Positions 26,570-36,402 of a DNA stretch of 64,000 bases are shown here, in pieces. Numbering within the stretch: position 1 is the stretch's first letter; each line of letters begins with the position of its first letter. The notes beneath the pieces are model-generated. The model was not told where the DNA came from, ran no database searches, and saw nothing but the letters and a program-made list of their open reading frames with translations. Source of the stretch: Salinisphaera sp. (GTDB lineage: Bacteria > Pseudomonadota > Gammaproteobacteria > Nevskiales > Salinisphaeraceae); the NCBI RefSeq assembly GCF_002729955.1, contig NZ_PBYA01000037.1, positions 36,986 to 100,985 on the forward strand. The letters run 5' to 3'. A program made the translations under genes and the position numbers.

Positions 26570-28651
26570 TTACTGGCCGCCGTCGGCGCCGTTGTCCTCG
26601 CTGGCATTACGGATACGCTCGATCACCGGCCCGCACTGGTTTTCCTCCCCGCCGGTGGGCGAGACCAGCGCCAGCAGCGATGCCGCCGGCGTCGCCGCCA
26701 CGCCGAGAGCCACGGCCGCCGCACCGCGTGCGAGCAGCGGGCCCGCCTTCACCCCGGGCGACGGATCAGCAAAACTGCCGCGCACGTAGAGCGGCGAGCG
26801 CAGCGTGAACAGCCGCGGGCCCTTGCTCTTGGGGGTGATGGTCAAATCCAGCGACTCGGGCCCGAAGTCGATATCGCCGGTGATGTTAACGATGGCGTTT
26901 TCGGTATCGAATACGAACACGTTGGGCGTGGCCAGACCCTGCTCGATGGGAATATCCGCGGCCGCACAGTTGATCTTCACCAGTTCGTCACCGAACAGCT
27001 TGCCGACCACGTAGTTGCCGACGTTCAGGCCGGCCAGCTCCATGAGGTTCCGGCTGATCGCCCCCCGATCGATGAGCACCGTCAGCCGCCCGTCGGCGCT
27101 GCCGAGCAGTGCCGCCACCGAGTTGCCGGTGCCGGTGAAGCTGGCATCGGCGTTGATCTCGCCCAGACTGCCATCCAGCGCCTCCACGGCCGGCACGATC
27201 TCGTCCAGCTGCAGACGGCGCGCATGCAGATCGGCGCGGGCGGCCAGCGGCGACTTGTTTCCTTCCAGCCGCACGGTGGTATTGAGTTCGCCCTTGGCTA
27301 CGCCAAAGCGCAGGGGATCAAGCAGAATCTCGCCGCCGTCGAGTACCAGATGCGTATACAGATCGCTCAGCGGTAGCGTGTCGCCGTGCTGGATACGCTT
27401 GGCGGTGAACTTCACATCCGCATCCATGGCGGCCCAGCTGTCGGTATCGAACTCCTCCACGGGCAGTACCTTGTCTGCCGGCTGGCGCGTGGATTCGCCA
27501 CGCTCGGCCTTGTGCTCGTTCGAATCGGCGCCGATCAACGGCGCGAGGTCGGCGAACAGCAGCTGCTTGGAGACCAGCTCACCGCTCAGCTTCGGACGCT
27601 CGCCCTTCTGATCGAAGGTCAGGTCGCCGGCAATATCGCTGTCGCCAATCTGGCCGGCGAAGTTGCGGTAGGCAAAGGTCGAGCCCTTCTCGTGATCGAT
27701 CTCGGCGGTGAGATGGCCGCGCGTCGAATACGCCGGCGTGGGCGGCAACGTTACCCCTGTAAGCCGGTAGAGATTGTCCAGGCTGGCGCCGGAAAAGGAC
27801 ACATCGAGGTCGGCGCCGCCGAAATTTAACGGCTGGCTGATCGTGCCGGCGATCTGGACACGTGTACTGCCCGAACTCACATCGGCCTGGACGGGGAACG
27901 GCGTGGTGTCGCTCTTGAGCGCGAGCACGCCGCCGATCTTGCCTTTGCCGGACAGCGGCGCGCCGCGGAAGCGTCCGTCGATGGTCCAGCCGAACACGTA
28001 GTCGCGTACCGCGCCCGGGTCGGTCTCGACGGCGCTGTCGTCGCCGGTGACCTGGGCGAACGGTATCGCCTTGCCGAGCGGTTCAACCGCGAGGTCGATA
28101 TCGGCATCGAGGGTGGCATCGCGGTAATGGACTTCTCCCTTGTCGAAGGCGATTTCTTCGACGTTCACCGACCAGCCGCTGGCTTCGGTATCGCCTTCGT
28201 CGGCGGCGGCATCACTGCCGAGATCGAACGTCCAGTTATCGCGCCCGTCGGCCTGGCGTATGAGCGTGGCATCGGCGCCGTTGAAGGCGATTCGCGGCAG
28301 CGATACGCGTTTGGCGAACAGCCCCAACGGCGCCAGCCAGGCATCCACGCGTTCTATTTTCGCCATCGTGTCGCCGTCAAAACCCTCCGCGTTGGCCAGG
28401 GTGATGTCTTCGGCATGCACATGCGGCCAGGGAATCCAGGCGGCCAGGCCCTGCTCATCTTCGGGCCGATCCCAGTCGAGGCCGAGATCGCCATTGATAG
28501 CGAAATCGCGTCCCAGCGCGGCCGACACCCGTTCATTGAGGGTGGGCTTGAGAGTGTTGAAGTCGAACAGCAGAACGAATAAAACGAGCAGCAGCACCAG
28601 GGCGACAAGCCCGCCGACGATACCGATTCCGATCTTTGGCGCACGTTTCAT
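26570..28651 (-). CDS. AsmA family protein
   Basis: Large envelope protein of 693 residues. A single N-terminal membrane helix is followed by a long periplasmic beta-rich part. AsmA-like proteins span the periplasm and are linked to lipid transport or outer-membrane homeostasis. Start ATG 28651 has a GAGGAG site. AsmA-type features include FDFNTLKPTLNERVSAALGRDFAINGDLGLDW near the N-terminus and a conserved C-terminal region with LTVLIDRGAISRNLMELAGLNVG. It belongs to the AsmA/YhjG-like group. Confidence 0.88.
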   Translation of the reverse strand: MKRAPKIGIGIVGGLVALVLLLVLFVLLFDFNTLKPTLNERVSAALGRDFAINGDLGLDWDRPEDEQGLAAWIPWPHVHAEDITLANAEGFDGDTMAKIERVDAWLAPLGLFAKRVSLPRIAFNGADATLIRQADGRDNWTFDLGSDAAADEGDTEASGWSVNVEEIAFDKGEVHYRDATLDADIDLAVEPLGKAIPFAQVTGDDSAVETDPGAVRDYVFGWTIDGRFRGAPLSGKGKIGGVLALKSDTTPFPVQADVSSGSTRVQIAGTISQPLNFGGADLDVSFSGASLDNLYRLTGVTLPPTPAYSTRGHLTAEIDHEKGSTFAYRNFAGQIGDSDIAGDLTFDQKGERPKLSGELVSKQLLFADLAPLIGADSNEHKAERGESTRQPADKVLPVEEFDTDSWAAMDADVKFTAKRIQHGDTLPLSDLYTHLVLDGGEILLDPLRFGVAKGELNTTVRLEGNKSPLAARADLHARRLQLDEIVPAVEALDGSLGEINADASFTGTGNSVAALLGSADGRLTVLIDRGAISRNLMELAGLNVGNYVVGKLFGDELVKINCAAADIPIEQGLATPNVFVFDTENAIVNITGDIDFGPESLDLTITPKSKGPRLFTLRSPLYVRGSFADPSPGVKAGPLLARGAAAVALGVAATPAASLLALVSPTGGEENQCGPVIERIRNASEDNGADGGQ

Positions 28652-28938
28652 CGCAATCTCCTCAAAGCCCCTTGGCCTTGTCTGATAAACACCGCGTCGC
28701 TGAAATACGCCCCGGCCACACCGGCCCGGTACAACCCGATATGTTGCCGTCGATGCGCTAACCTGCGCCGTCGCAGGTGCGACGGGGCTGACGTTGTTGA
28801 GCGCAGGCCGTACGCCGCGCCCCGACACGATGCCAAGGCGCTGATTATGGCGCTAAACGCGAATCGAATGTGTCGACGCCGCGCGCCGATCACCCGAGAA
28901 ATATGCGAGGCTATTACAGTCAATCGATGGAGCCTGTC

Positions 28939-29307
28939 ATGTTCTGTATCTCGCGTTCGCTCAATCTGTTCGCCACGCTGGCGGCCGCCGCCCTGTTGGT
29001 CGCCGGTTGCAGCACGACCGGCGGGTCCACGGCGGACGACGCCGAAACGACCGGCAGCGGCGTCAAGCTGCTGTCGTATCGCTGCGAAAACGGCATGCAG
29101 GTCAAGGCCAGTTATCCGACCGATTCCGTGGCCTTGCTGCGCTACGACGAGCAGACCTATCAGCTGCACGTCGCACGCGCGGCCAGCGGCGTACGCTATG
29201 TGGGCGACACGCTGCAGTGGTGGACCAAGGGCAATGGCGTCGGCTCCACGGCATTGCTCTCCCCGCGCGGCGACGAGAGCGCCACCCAGACCTGCCAGCA
29301 GATCTAA
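28939..29307 (+). CDS. MliC-type lipoprotein (C-type lysozyme inhibitor family)
   Basis: Predicted outer-membrane lipoprotein of 122 residues. The lipobox LVAGC follows a short hydrophobic signal. The mature part has the MliC pattern: YRCENGMQVKASYP, a short strand set, then ASGVRYVGDTLQWWTKGNG. Two Cys (YRC and QTC) could form the family disulfide. MliC proteins bind the active site of C-type lysozyme. Start ATG 28939 follows GGAG; ATG 28927 is also in frame. Confidence 0.85.
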   Translation: MFCISRSLNLFATLAAAALLVAGCSTTGGSTADDAETTGSGVKLLSYRCENGMQVKASYPTDSVALLRYDEQTYQLHVARAASGVRYVGDTLQWWTKGNGVGSTALLSPRGDESATQTCQQI

Positions 29308-29331
29308 CCCGCGAGAGACGCGCCCGCCGGC

Positions 29332-30474
29332 TCAATTCAGATCGGCGACCTCGACATAGCCCAGCCGCGGCCCGTCCGGCGCCGCATACACCGCGACCCA
29401 GCCGTCAGCGGGTGCCTGTACGGGCCAAACCGTGGTGCCGGCCGCAAGGGTTGCGTAGGCGGGTGCCTGCCCGCCAGCGGCCTCGCGCAAGGCGGTGGCG
29501 CGTTCGACACGTCGTTTTTTCAGCCTATCGAGCGTTTCGTCCAAAGCGTTGCGCGCGCCCGATACGCCATCGATCGCAGCGATCGCATAGTTGAGCACGG
29601 CGAGCTGATCATCCTGTTGCACGCCTTCGCCCTCGGCATAGAGATGGCCCAGGTTGTAACGGGCGGTGGCGTAGCCTTGCTCGGCGGCCATTCGATAGTA
29701 GTCGGCGGCGGCCGCGCCGTCGCGCTCGACGCCCTTGCCCGTCTGATACAGCTTGCCGATATTGATTTGGGCCGGCCCGTAGCCCCGGTCGGCCGCGATC
29801 TTGTACCAGCGCGCGGCCTGATCGATATCCGCAGGAACGCCTTGGCCGTGCTCATACGCCAGGCCAAGTGCGCCAGCCGCCTCCGGGTAGCTGGACGCCT
29901 GCGCCTTGAGTAGGTCGATGGCACGCTCGGGCTCGGCCGGGCCACCCTGACCATTGATGAGCATCAGGCCGAGGTTGAGCCTGGCACCGTCGTTGCCGGC
30001 CTGGGCTGCGCGCTCGAACAATGCGCGCGCTCGCGCGGGATCCCTGTGACGATCATCGAACTGGCCGGCACGGATTTCGCCCAACAGTGCCGTGGCCCGG
30101 TCGTAGCCTTGGGCATCGGCTTTTTTCAACAGTTCGACAGCCCGGGCCACGTTCTGGGATACCCCCTCGCCATGCGCATAGGAATAGGCCAGCCCGTACT
30201 GTCCCTCGGCATCGCCCTGGGCGGCCGATTTCTCGTACCAGTTCAGCGAGGTGACCAGATCCGTCGGCATGCCCTGCCCAAGCGCCATCATGCGGGCATA
30301 TTGAGCCTGGGCCCGGGCGTCGCCCTGTTCCGCCAGGGGCCGGAACTCGGCCAGCGCCGCTGCATAGTCACCGCGCTGGTAAGCATCCATGCCGCGCTCA
30401 AGGTCGGCCGCCGAGGCCGACCAACCGGCCACACATAACAAGCCGGCAGCCATCGCTCGGGTCCGTCGTTTCAT
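29332..30474 (-). CDS. Sel1-repeat protein with C-terminal SH3-like domain
   Basis: Predicted secreted or periplasmic protein of 380 residues. A signal peptide ends at WSASA. Some seven Sel1/TPR-like repeats follow (units such as GQYGLAYSYAHGEGVSQN and AQINIGKLYQTGKGVERD). The final 50 residues look like an SH3-type fold (GTTVWPVQAPADGWVAVYA). Sel1 repeats usually mediate protein-protein contacts in envelope or signalling complexes. Convergent with the MliC-type gene. Confidence 0.87.
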   Translation of the reverse strand: MKRRTRAMAAGLLCVAGWSASAADLERGMDAYQRGDYAAALAEFRPLAEQGDARAQAQYARMMALGQGMPTDLVTSLNWYEKSAAQGDAEGQYGLAYSYAHGEGVSQNVARAVELLKKADAQGYDRATALLGEIRAGQFDDRHRDPARARALFERAAQAGNDGARLNLGLMLINGQGGPAEPERAIDLLKAQASSYPEAAGALGLAYEHGQGVPADIDQAARWYKIAADRGYGPAQINIGKLYQTGKGVERDGAAAADYYRMAAEQGYATARYNLGHLYAEGEGVQQDDQLAVLNYAIAAIDGVSGARNALDETLDRLKKRRVERATALREAAGGQAPAYATLAAGTTVWPVQAPADGWVAVYAAPDGPRLGYVEVADLN

Positions 30475-30630
30475 CGCTGGTTTTCCTTTATCCAATCGTA
30501 TTTCAAGCCGGGGTGCGGTCTGCGACGACCCGTCGAAAAAACGTGAGGCCGCACAATCTGCGGGCGCCGGCGCGCTGGTCCGGCAACAATTTCTCAAGGC
30601 ACATAAGTGCCAAAACATAGGCATTTTAAA

Positions 30631-30663
30631 TCAACCGTTTAAGTTGGACTAATAGACGGTTGA
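30631..30663. promoter_or_regulatory. inverted repeat upstream of the M42 peptidase gene
   Basis: Arms TCAACCGT (30631-30638) and ACGGTTGA (30656-30663) flank an AT-rich centre in the 279-bp region between the divergent Sel1-protein and peptidase genes. It may be an operator or form a leader hairpin. No other feature is seen in this gap. Confidence 0.3.
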
Positions 30664-30753
30664 ACGCGACCGCGCACAAAGCTTGAAGGGGACCTGCACG
30701 GGCCCGATAATCACCGGCTCAACTTTCGATGCCGACGCGCACAAGGATTTCCC

Positions 30754-31845
30754 ATGGCCAAGACTCAATCCATCCTTACCGAGGATTCGCTGGATTTTCT
30801 CGAGCGCTACCTGAACAACGCCGCCCCCACCGGCTATGAAACGCCCGGCCAGAAACTCTGGATGGACTATCTGGCGCCCTATGTCGACGAGTTCATCACC
30901 GATGCCTATGGCAGCGCGGTGGGCGTGATCAACCCGGACGCCGAGTACAAGGTCGTCATCGAAGGCCATGCCGACGAGATCTCCTGGTATGTGAACTACA
31001 TCACCGACGACGGCCTGATCTACGTGCTTCGCAACGGCGGCTCCGATCACCAGATCGCCACTTCCAAGCGGGTCAACATCCATACCCGCGACGGAATCGT
31101 GGACGGCGTGTTCGGCTGGCCGGCCATTCATCTGCGCGACCCGCAGAAGGAAGAGACGCCCAAGAAGGACAATATCTTCGTCGACGTCGGGGCCACCTCC
31201 AAGGAAGAGGTCGAAAAGCTGGGTATTCACGTCGGCTGCGTGATCACCTACCCGGACGAATTCTTCGTGCTCAACGGCGACAAGTTTGTCTGCCGCGCGA
31301 TCGACAACCGCATGGGCGGTTTCATGGTGGCCGAGGTCGCGCGCCTGATTCATGAATCCGGCGAGCGCCCGAACTTCGGCCTGTACGTGGTCAATTCGGT
31401 CCAGGAAGAAGTCGGCCTCAAGGGCGCGGGCATGATCGCCGAGCGCATCAAGCCGAACGTGGCGATCTGCACCGACGTGACCCACGACACCACCACGCCG
31501 ATGATCGAGAAGAAGAAAACCGGCGTGGCCAAGATCGGCGCCGGCCCGGTGATCACCTACGCGCCGGCGGTGCAGAACCGCGTGCGCGAGCATTTGATTG
31601 CCACCGCCGAAAAACACGAGATTCCGTTCCAGCGGCTGGTGAGCGCACCGGCGACCGGCACCGATACCGATGCCTTCGCCTACAGCAACCAGGGCGTACC
31701 CTCGGCACTGATCGCGCTGGCCTTGCGCTATATGCATACCACGGTCGAGATGGTGCACCGCGACGACGTCGAGAACGTCATTCGGCTGATCTACGAATCG
31801 GTTCGTAGCATGGAATCCGGCGCGACGTTCAGCTACTTCGACTAG
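30754..31845 (+). CDS. M42 family metallopeptidase (glutamyl aminopeptidase/endoglucanase M family)
   Basis: Cytoplasmic dinuclear-metal aminopeptidase of 363 residues. Metal ligands and catalytic residues are in place: EGHADEI (first His), AIDNRMGG (bridging Asp), VQEEVGLKGA (catalytic Glu pair), CTDVTHD (metal Asp) and LRYMHTTVEMVHRDDV (last His). M42 enzymes form large tetrahedral dodecamers and trim peptides from the N-terminus. Confidence 0.93.
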   Translation: MAKTQSILTEDSLDFLERYLNNAAPTGYETPGQKLWMDYLAPYVDEFITDAYGSAVGVINPDAEYKVVIEGHADEISWYVNYITDDGLIYVLRNGGSDHQIATSKRVNIHTRDGIVDGVFGWPAIHLRDPQKEETPKKDNIFVDVGATSKEEVEKLGIHVGCVITYPDEFFVLNGDKFVCRAIDNRMGGFMVAEVARLIHESGERPNFGLYVVNSVQEEVGLKGAGMIAERIKPNVAICTDVTHDTTTPMIEKKKTGVAKIGAGPVITYAPAVQNRVREHLIATAEKHEIPFQRLVSAPATGTDTDAFAYSNQGVPSALIALALRYMHTTVEMVHRDDVENVIRLIYESVRSMESGATFSYFD

Positions 31846-32064
31846 GGCAGACAGTGCGGGCGCGGTGTTGCAGAAGATTCCGGGCGGACCGGGGTCTGCA
31901 TCATCGCGCGCGTTCAGATTATGGCGGTCGAGCCAGCCTATCGGCACTCGACCGAGCGTAGTGGTAAACGCCCGTTCGGCTACGCCAGAGACGGCTATAC
32001 GATTAAGCGACACTTGTGATTTCGATGTCTTTCTGCCGTAAGGCGCCGAGCGGCGCCCCCATCG

Positions 32065-32409
32065 ATGATCGGTAGCCTCGCCGCCCTGCTCCTTTTCCAG
32101 CTCGCGGGAGAAATCATCGTGCGCCTGACCGGCGCGCCGTTGCCCGGCCCGGTGCTGGGTATGATCCTGCTGTTCCTGGCGCTTGCTGTACGTGGGCGCA
32201 CGCCACAGGTGTTCGCCGATACCAGCCGCGGGCTGCTCAACTATCTGGCCCTGCTGTTCGTGCCCGCCGGCGTCGGCATCATCAGCCACCTGGCCCGGGT
32301 GGCCGACGAATGGCTGGCGATCACCGTCACGCTCGTCGCCAGCACCGCGCTCGCCGTGGTGGTTACTGCGTTCACGCTGCGTGCGCTCACCCGCAAGGGG
32401 CAAAGCTGA
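32065..32409 (+). CDS. CidA/LrgA family holin-like protein
   Basis: Small inner-membrane protein of 114 residues with four hydrophobic segments. The family signature is GAPLPGPVLGMILLFLAL. CidA/LrgA proteins are holin-like and act with CidB/LrgB; roles in cell lysis control and in metabolite (pyruvate) export have been proposed for the family. Its stop is one base before the lrgB-type start, the usual two-gene layout. Confidence 0.92.
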   Translation: MIGSLAALLLFQLAGEIIVRLTGAPLPGPVLGMILLFLALAVRGRTPQVFADTSRGLLNYLALLFVPAGVGIISHLARVADEWLAITVTLVASTALAVVVTAFTLRALTRKGQS

Positions 32410-32410
32410 T

Positions 32411-33130
32411 ATGGAGCGCCTCACACGAATCTGGGTCTATATCGAAGAAACGCCGCTGCTGTGGCTTGCCCTCACGCTGTGCGTGTTCTGGCTCGCCCAG
32501 CAGATCTACAAGCGGCTGGGCAGCTTTGCGCTGCTCAACCCCGTACTGGTGAGCGTGGTCGTGCTGGTGATCATCCTCAAGGTCACCGGCACGCCCTATT
32601 CGGATTATTTCGACGGCGCCCAGTTCATCCACTTCCTGCTCGGGCCGGCCACGGTCGCATTGGCCGTACCGCTGGCCGCACAGGCGGCCGAACTGCGCCG
32701 CTACTGGCTGCCGATCACGGTGGCTCTGACCGCGGGCTCGATCACCGCGGTGGCCAGCGCAATGGCCATCGGCTGGGCGCTGGGGCTCGATTCGCAGACG
32801 CTGCTGTCGATGCTGCCCAAATCCGTGACCACGCCAATCGCCATGGGCGTGGCCGAACAGATTGGCGGGCTGCCTTCGCTGACCGCCGTACTGGTCATCC
32901 TTACCGGTATTACCGGCGCGGTCATTGGCATCCCGCTACTGCGACTGCTGGGCCTACACGACCCCGTGGCCAAGGGCTTCGCGATGGGCGTGGCCGCCCA
33001 TGGCATCGGTACCGCCCGTGCATTCGAACACAGCGAACGTGCCGGCGCCTATTCCGGCCTCGGCATGGGTCTCAACGGCGCGCTTACCGCACTTCTGGTG
33101 CCGCTGCTGGTGTGGCTGTTCGGACTCTAG
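32411..33130 (+). CDS. CidB/LrgB family membrane protein
   Basis: Polytopic membrane protein of 239 residues and partner of the preceding CidA/LrgA-type protein. Family signatures are YFDGAQFIHFLLGPATVALAVPL, LPKSVTTPIAMG, and AAHGIGTARAFE. The start ATG 32411 follows the lrgA-type stop by one base. Confidence 0.93.
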   Translation: MERLTRIWVYIEETPLLWLALTLCVFWLAQQIYKRLGSFALLNPVLVSVVVLVIILKVTGTPYSDYFDGAQFIHFLLGPATVALAVPLAAQAAELRRYWLPITVALTAGSITAVASAMAIGWALGLDSQTLLSMLPKSVTTPIAMGVAEQIGGLPSLTAVLVILTGITGAVIGIPLLRLLGLHDPVAKGFAMGVAAHGIGTARAFEHSERAGAYSGLGMGLNGALTALLVPLLVWLFGL

Positions 33131-33492
33131 GGACGCTCTGCATAACCTCTCGCGGTTCGCGTTCGAGCACTCGCAGACGGTGCGGCAAGACGCCTAAGCG
33201 CTGCGCCAGCCTCGCTGGCAAGGCAAGCCTGGCCTCGCAGCCGAGGCGTCCGGGAGGCCGAACACCTGAACGGCCGGCGCGACCGTTACAGATTGTGCAA
33301 GGCCTCCCTCGTCGGGCGGTCTTGTCTGGGCCCGTAGCTGTACCCATGCTCGTTGATATGACGACCCACGCCAGTACGAGCCGGCCACGGCGCTAGCGCC
33401 CCAGGCCACCCCATCGACGCGCGCCTGCCTTGCCAACCCGACGGTTCGCAAGCCCCGCGGCGTTTGCCCGTCTGGCTCTAAACGATAACGCT
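33131..33492. other. intergenic region before lon, no gene seen
   Basis: This 362-bp GC-rich stretch holds only a short perfect hairpin (GCCAGC-CTC-GCTGGC at 33205-33219) without a T-run. No convincing promoter hexamers or known repeat were found. Confidence 0.5.
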
Positions 33493-35919
33493 ATGAACGA
33501 CGAAACCAACGCAGCCACCGAGCCGAACGAAACGCGCAGCCACCACGGCGACGAAATCAGCCATACGCTGGTACACAGCGGCCCGGCGCCCAAGCCGGAG
33601 GTGATCCAGATCCTGCCGATGCGCGAAACCGTGCTCTTCCCGGAGCTGGTCATGCCGGTGGTCATCGACCAGCCGGGGGCGATTGCCAGCGCCCAGCATG
33701 CGACCCGCAACAAGCAGCCCGTCGGCCTGCTGCTGGCCACCACGGATAGCGAATCGAACGGCGACGGTGATACGCCCGGTGGCGGGCTGCATCGTATCGG
33801 CACCGGCGCCAACATCATGCGCTACGTCACCAGCGGCGATGGCGAACACCACCTGATCTGTCAGGGCATTGCGCGTTTTCGCGTACGCGAGTTCATCAAG
33901 GATGACGAAGGCCGGCTGAGTGCCAAGGTCACCTGGCTCGACGAGCCGGCGCCCGAAGGCGACAAGCACGTTGACGCGCGCATGGACAACCTGCGCAACA
34001 GCGCGCTGGAAGCCATCGAACTGATGGATCAACCTTCGCGCGAACTCGCCCACGCCATTCGCTCGATCACCTCCGCGGCCTTGCTGGCCGATGCTGTGGC
34101 CGGTTATCTCGGCCTCAAGGCCAAGGAGAAGCAGCAGATTCTCGACGCGGTGGATCTGGAGGCGCGCCTGGACCGTGTGCAGTCGTTTCTCGACTACCGG
34201 CTGGAGGTCATGCGCCTGTCGCGCGAGATCAACCAGCAGACCCAGCAGCGCATGGGCGAGCACCAGCGCAAGGCCATGCTGCGCGAACAGATGCGCTCGA
34301 TCCAGCGGGAACTCGGCGAAGATGAGACCGTGGCCGAGGAAGTTGATCGCCTGCGGGAAGCCCTCGACGACGCCAAGCTGCCCGAAGAAGCCGCCGAGCA
34401 GACCGAGCGCGAGCTACGCCGACTGTCGCGCATGTCGGATGCCTCGGCCGAATACTCGATGGTACGCACCTATCTCGAGCTCATGGCCGAACTGCCCTGG
34501 TCGAAGCTGTCCAAGGACCGTATCGATATCGACGAATCGCGCGAGATTCTCGACGAAGACCACTACGGCCTCGACAAGATCAAGCGTCGTATTCTCGAAC
34601 ATCTGGCGGTGCACAAGCTCAATCCCGAGGGCAAGGCACCGATTCTGTGCTTCGTCGGCCCGCCGGGCGTGGGCAAGACCTCGCTCGGGCGCTCGATTGC
34701 GCGCGCCATGAATCGCGAGTTCGTGCGTGCGTCGCTCGGCGGCGTACACGACGAATCCGAAATTCGTGGCCATCGGCGTACCTATGTCGGCTCCATGCCG
34801 GGCAGCATCATCACCCACCTGCGCAAGGCCGGTACCCGCAACCCCGTGTTCATGCTCGACGAGATGGACAAGCTCGGCGCCTCCGCCCACGGCGACCCGG
34901 CGTCCGCGCTGCTGGAAGTGCTCGACCCGGCGCAGAACGACAGCTTTAACGACCACTATCTGGGCGTGCCCTTCGACCTGTCGAAGGTGATGTTCATCGC
35001 CACCGCCAACGTGCTCGACGCCATTCCCGGGCCGCTGCGCGATCGCATGGAAGTCATCGAAGTGCCCGGCTATACCCGCGAGGAAAAGCTGCAGATCGCC
35101 AAGCGCTATCTGATCGACCGGGCCCTCGAACAGGCAGGTATCACGCCCGAACAGTGCACGATCGGCGACGATACGCTGGCAGCGCTCATCTCGGATTACA
35201 CCCGCGAGGCGGGCCTGCGTAACCTCGACCGCGAGATCGGTGCGATCGTGCGCCATGCCGCGGTCCAGGTCGCCGAGGGCAAAGCCGGGCCCGGCAAGAT
35301 CGCGCCAGAAGATCTAGCCGACATCCTGGGCCCGAAGCGCGTGGATAACGAAATCGCCATGCGTACCAGCATCGCCGGCGTATCCACCGGCCTGGCCTGG
35401 ACCCCGGCCGGCGGCGATATCCTGTTCGTCGAGGCCTCGCGCGCTCCCGGCAGCGGCAAGCTCACCATCACCGGCCAGCTCGGCGACGTGATGAAAGAGT
35501 CCGCTCAGGCCGCGCTGAGTCTGGTCAAGGCCCGTGCCGAGGATCTGGCGATCGAACAGACGCGTCTGGACAAGTCGGATATCCATATCCACGTGCCGGC
35601 CGGCGCAATCAAGAAGGACGGCCCCAGCGCGGGCGTGGCGCTCTATACGGCCCTGGTATCGCTACTCACTGATCGCAAGGTTCGCGCGGATGTGGCCATG
35701 ACCGGCGAGATCAGCCTGCGTGGCCAGGTACTGCCGATCGGCGGCGTCAAGGAAAAGACGCTGGCCGCCCATCAGGCCGGCATCACCACCGTGATGCTGC
35801 CGGAGCGCAACCGCAAGGACGAAGAGGATATTCCGGAGAACGTGCGCAGCGCCCTGGATATCCGCTACGTGTCGCACGTGGACGAGGCGATCGAGATCGC
35901 GCTCTCCGAAATCGACTGA
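33493..35919 (+). CDS. lon: ATP-dependent protease Lon
   Basis: Cytoplasmic AAA+ serine protease that degrades misfolded and regulatory proteins, 808 residues from ATG 33493 (an upstream in-frame start at 33430 exists). Order: N-terminal substrate domain with ILPMRETVLFPELVMPVVI; AAA+ domain with Walker A GPPGVGKTS near residue 390 and MLDEMDKLG; C-terminal protease domain with catalytic Ser in KDGPSAGVA (about residue 711) and Lys in GGVKEK (about 752). Not preceded by clpX as in many proteobacteria. Confidence 0.96.
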   Translation: MNDETNAATEPNETRSHHGDEISHTLVHSGPAPKPEVIQILPMRETVLFPELVMPVVIDQPGAIASAQHATRNKQPVGLLLATTDSESNGDGDTPGGGLHRIGTGANIMRYVTSGDGEHHLICQGIARFRVREFIKDDEGRLSAKVTWLDEPAPEGDKHVDARMDNLRNSALEAIELMDQPSRELAHAIRSITSAALLADAVAGYLGLKAKEKQQILDAVDLEARLDRVQSFLDYRLEVMRLSREINQQTQQRMGEHQRKAMLREQMRSIQRELGEDETVAEEVDRLREALDDAKLPEEAAEQTERELRRLSRMSDASAEYSMVRTYLELMAELPWSKLSKDRIDIDESREILDEDHYGLDKIKRRILEHLAVHKLNPEGKAPILCFVGPPGVGKTSLGRSIARAMNREFVRASLGGVHDESEIRGHRRTYVGSMPGSIITHLRKAGTRNPVFMLDEMDKLGASAHGDPASALLEVLDPAQNDSFNDHYLGVPFDLSKVMFIATANVLDAIPGPLRDRMEVIEVPGYTREEKLQIAKRYLIDRALEQAGITPEQCTIGDDTLAALISDYTREAGLRNLDREIGAIVRHAAVQVAEGKAGPGKIAPEDLADILGPKRVDNEIAMRTSIAGVSTGLAWTPAGGDILFVEASRAPGSGKLTITGQLGDVMKESAQAALSLVKARAEDLAIEQTRLDKSDIHIHVPAGAIKKDGPSAGVALYTALVSLLTDRKVRADVAMTGEISLRGQVLPIGGVKEKTLAAHQAGITTVMLPERNRKDEEDIPENVRSALDIRYVSHVDEAIEIALSEID

Positions 35920-36009
35920 GCCAAGCTGGGCCGAGCCGAGTTGATCGCCGTTAGTGACGAGCACCAAACGGCCGGCCCAGCAATAAAGATTCAATCCAAG
36001 AGTAGCGGA

Positions 36010-36052
36010 AAGTAGTTTTGTTGGACTACTATGTAGTCTATTATGCCTACTT
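36010..36052. promoter_or_regulatory. nested palindromes, candidate operator/promoter of the winged-helix-NTase pair
   Basis: The inner perfect inverted repeat GACTAC-TAT-GTAGTC (36024-36038) is enclosed by outer arms AAGTAG (36010-36015) and CTACTT (36047-36052). The region is AT-rich with TTGTTG and TATTAT flanking the inner palindrome. It ends eight bases before the winged-helix start, so autoregulation by that protein is likely but inferred. Confidence 0.5.
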
Positions 36053-36060
36053 AAAGCACT

Positions 36061-36402
36061 ATGATTGAATCCATTCTGGGTAGTGTAGCGGCAGAAAAAA
36101 CGCTGCTTTGGCTGGATCGTTTCGAGACGGGGTATGCGAGCGAAATCGCTCGCTACAGCGGCTTGAGCACGAGCCAGGTCAACAAGCAGCTCGCGAAATT
36201 CGAAGACTCGGGCCTGATCAAGGCAAGGCCTGCCGGACGGACGCGTTTGTATGTGTGGAACCCGTCCAACGCTTTGGTTTCCCCCTTGCGTGACCTGCTT
36301 TCCCGAACTTACGAACTCTTGCCGGAGCGTGAACGCAGCGTCTACGAGATACCGAGACGACGCCCGCGATCACGCGCCAAACCATTGACACCGATCTCGT
36401 GA
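36061..36402 (+). CDS. winged-helix DNA-binding protein (putative antitoxin/repressor)
   Basis: Small 113-residue protein with a helix-turn-helix (ASEIARYSGLSTSQVNKQLAKFEDSGLI, about residues 26-53) and a wing (GRTRLYVWNPSN). The basic C-terminal tail RRRPRSRAK may contact DNA. Base composition is lower in GC than the neighbours. It overlaps the nucleotidyltransferase gene by four bases (GTGA). This pairing is typical of MNT/AbiE-type toxin-antitoxin or regulator-NTase modules; the role is inferred. Confidence 0.72.
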   Translation: MIESILGSVAAEKTLLWLDRFETGYASEIARYSGLSTSQVNKQLAKFEDSGLIKARPAGRTRLYVWNPSNALVSPLRDLLSRTYELLPERERSVYEIPRRRPRSRAKPLTPIS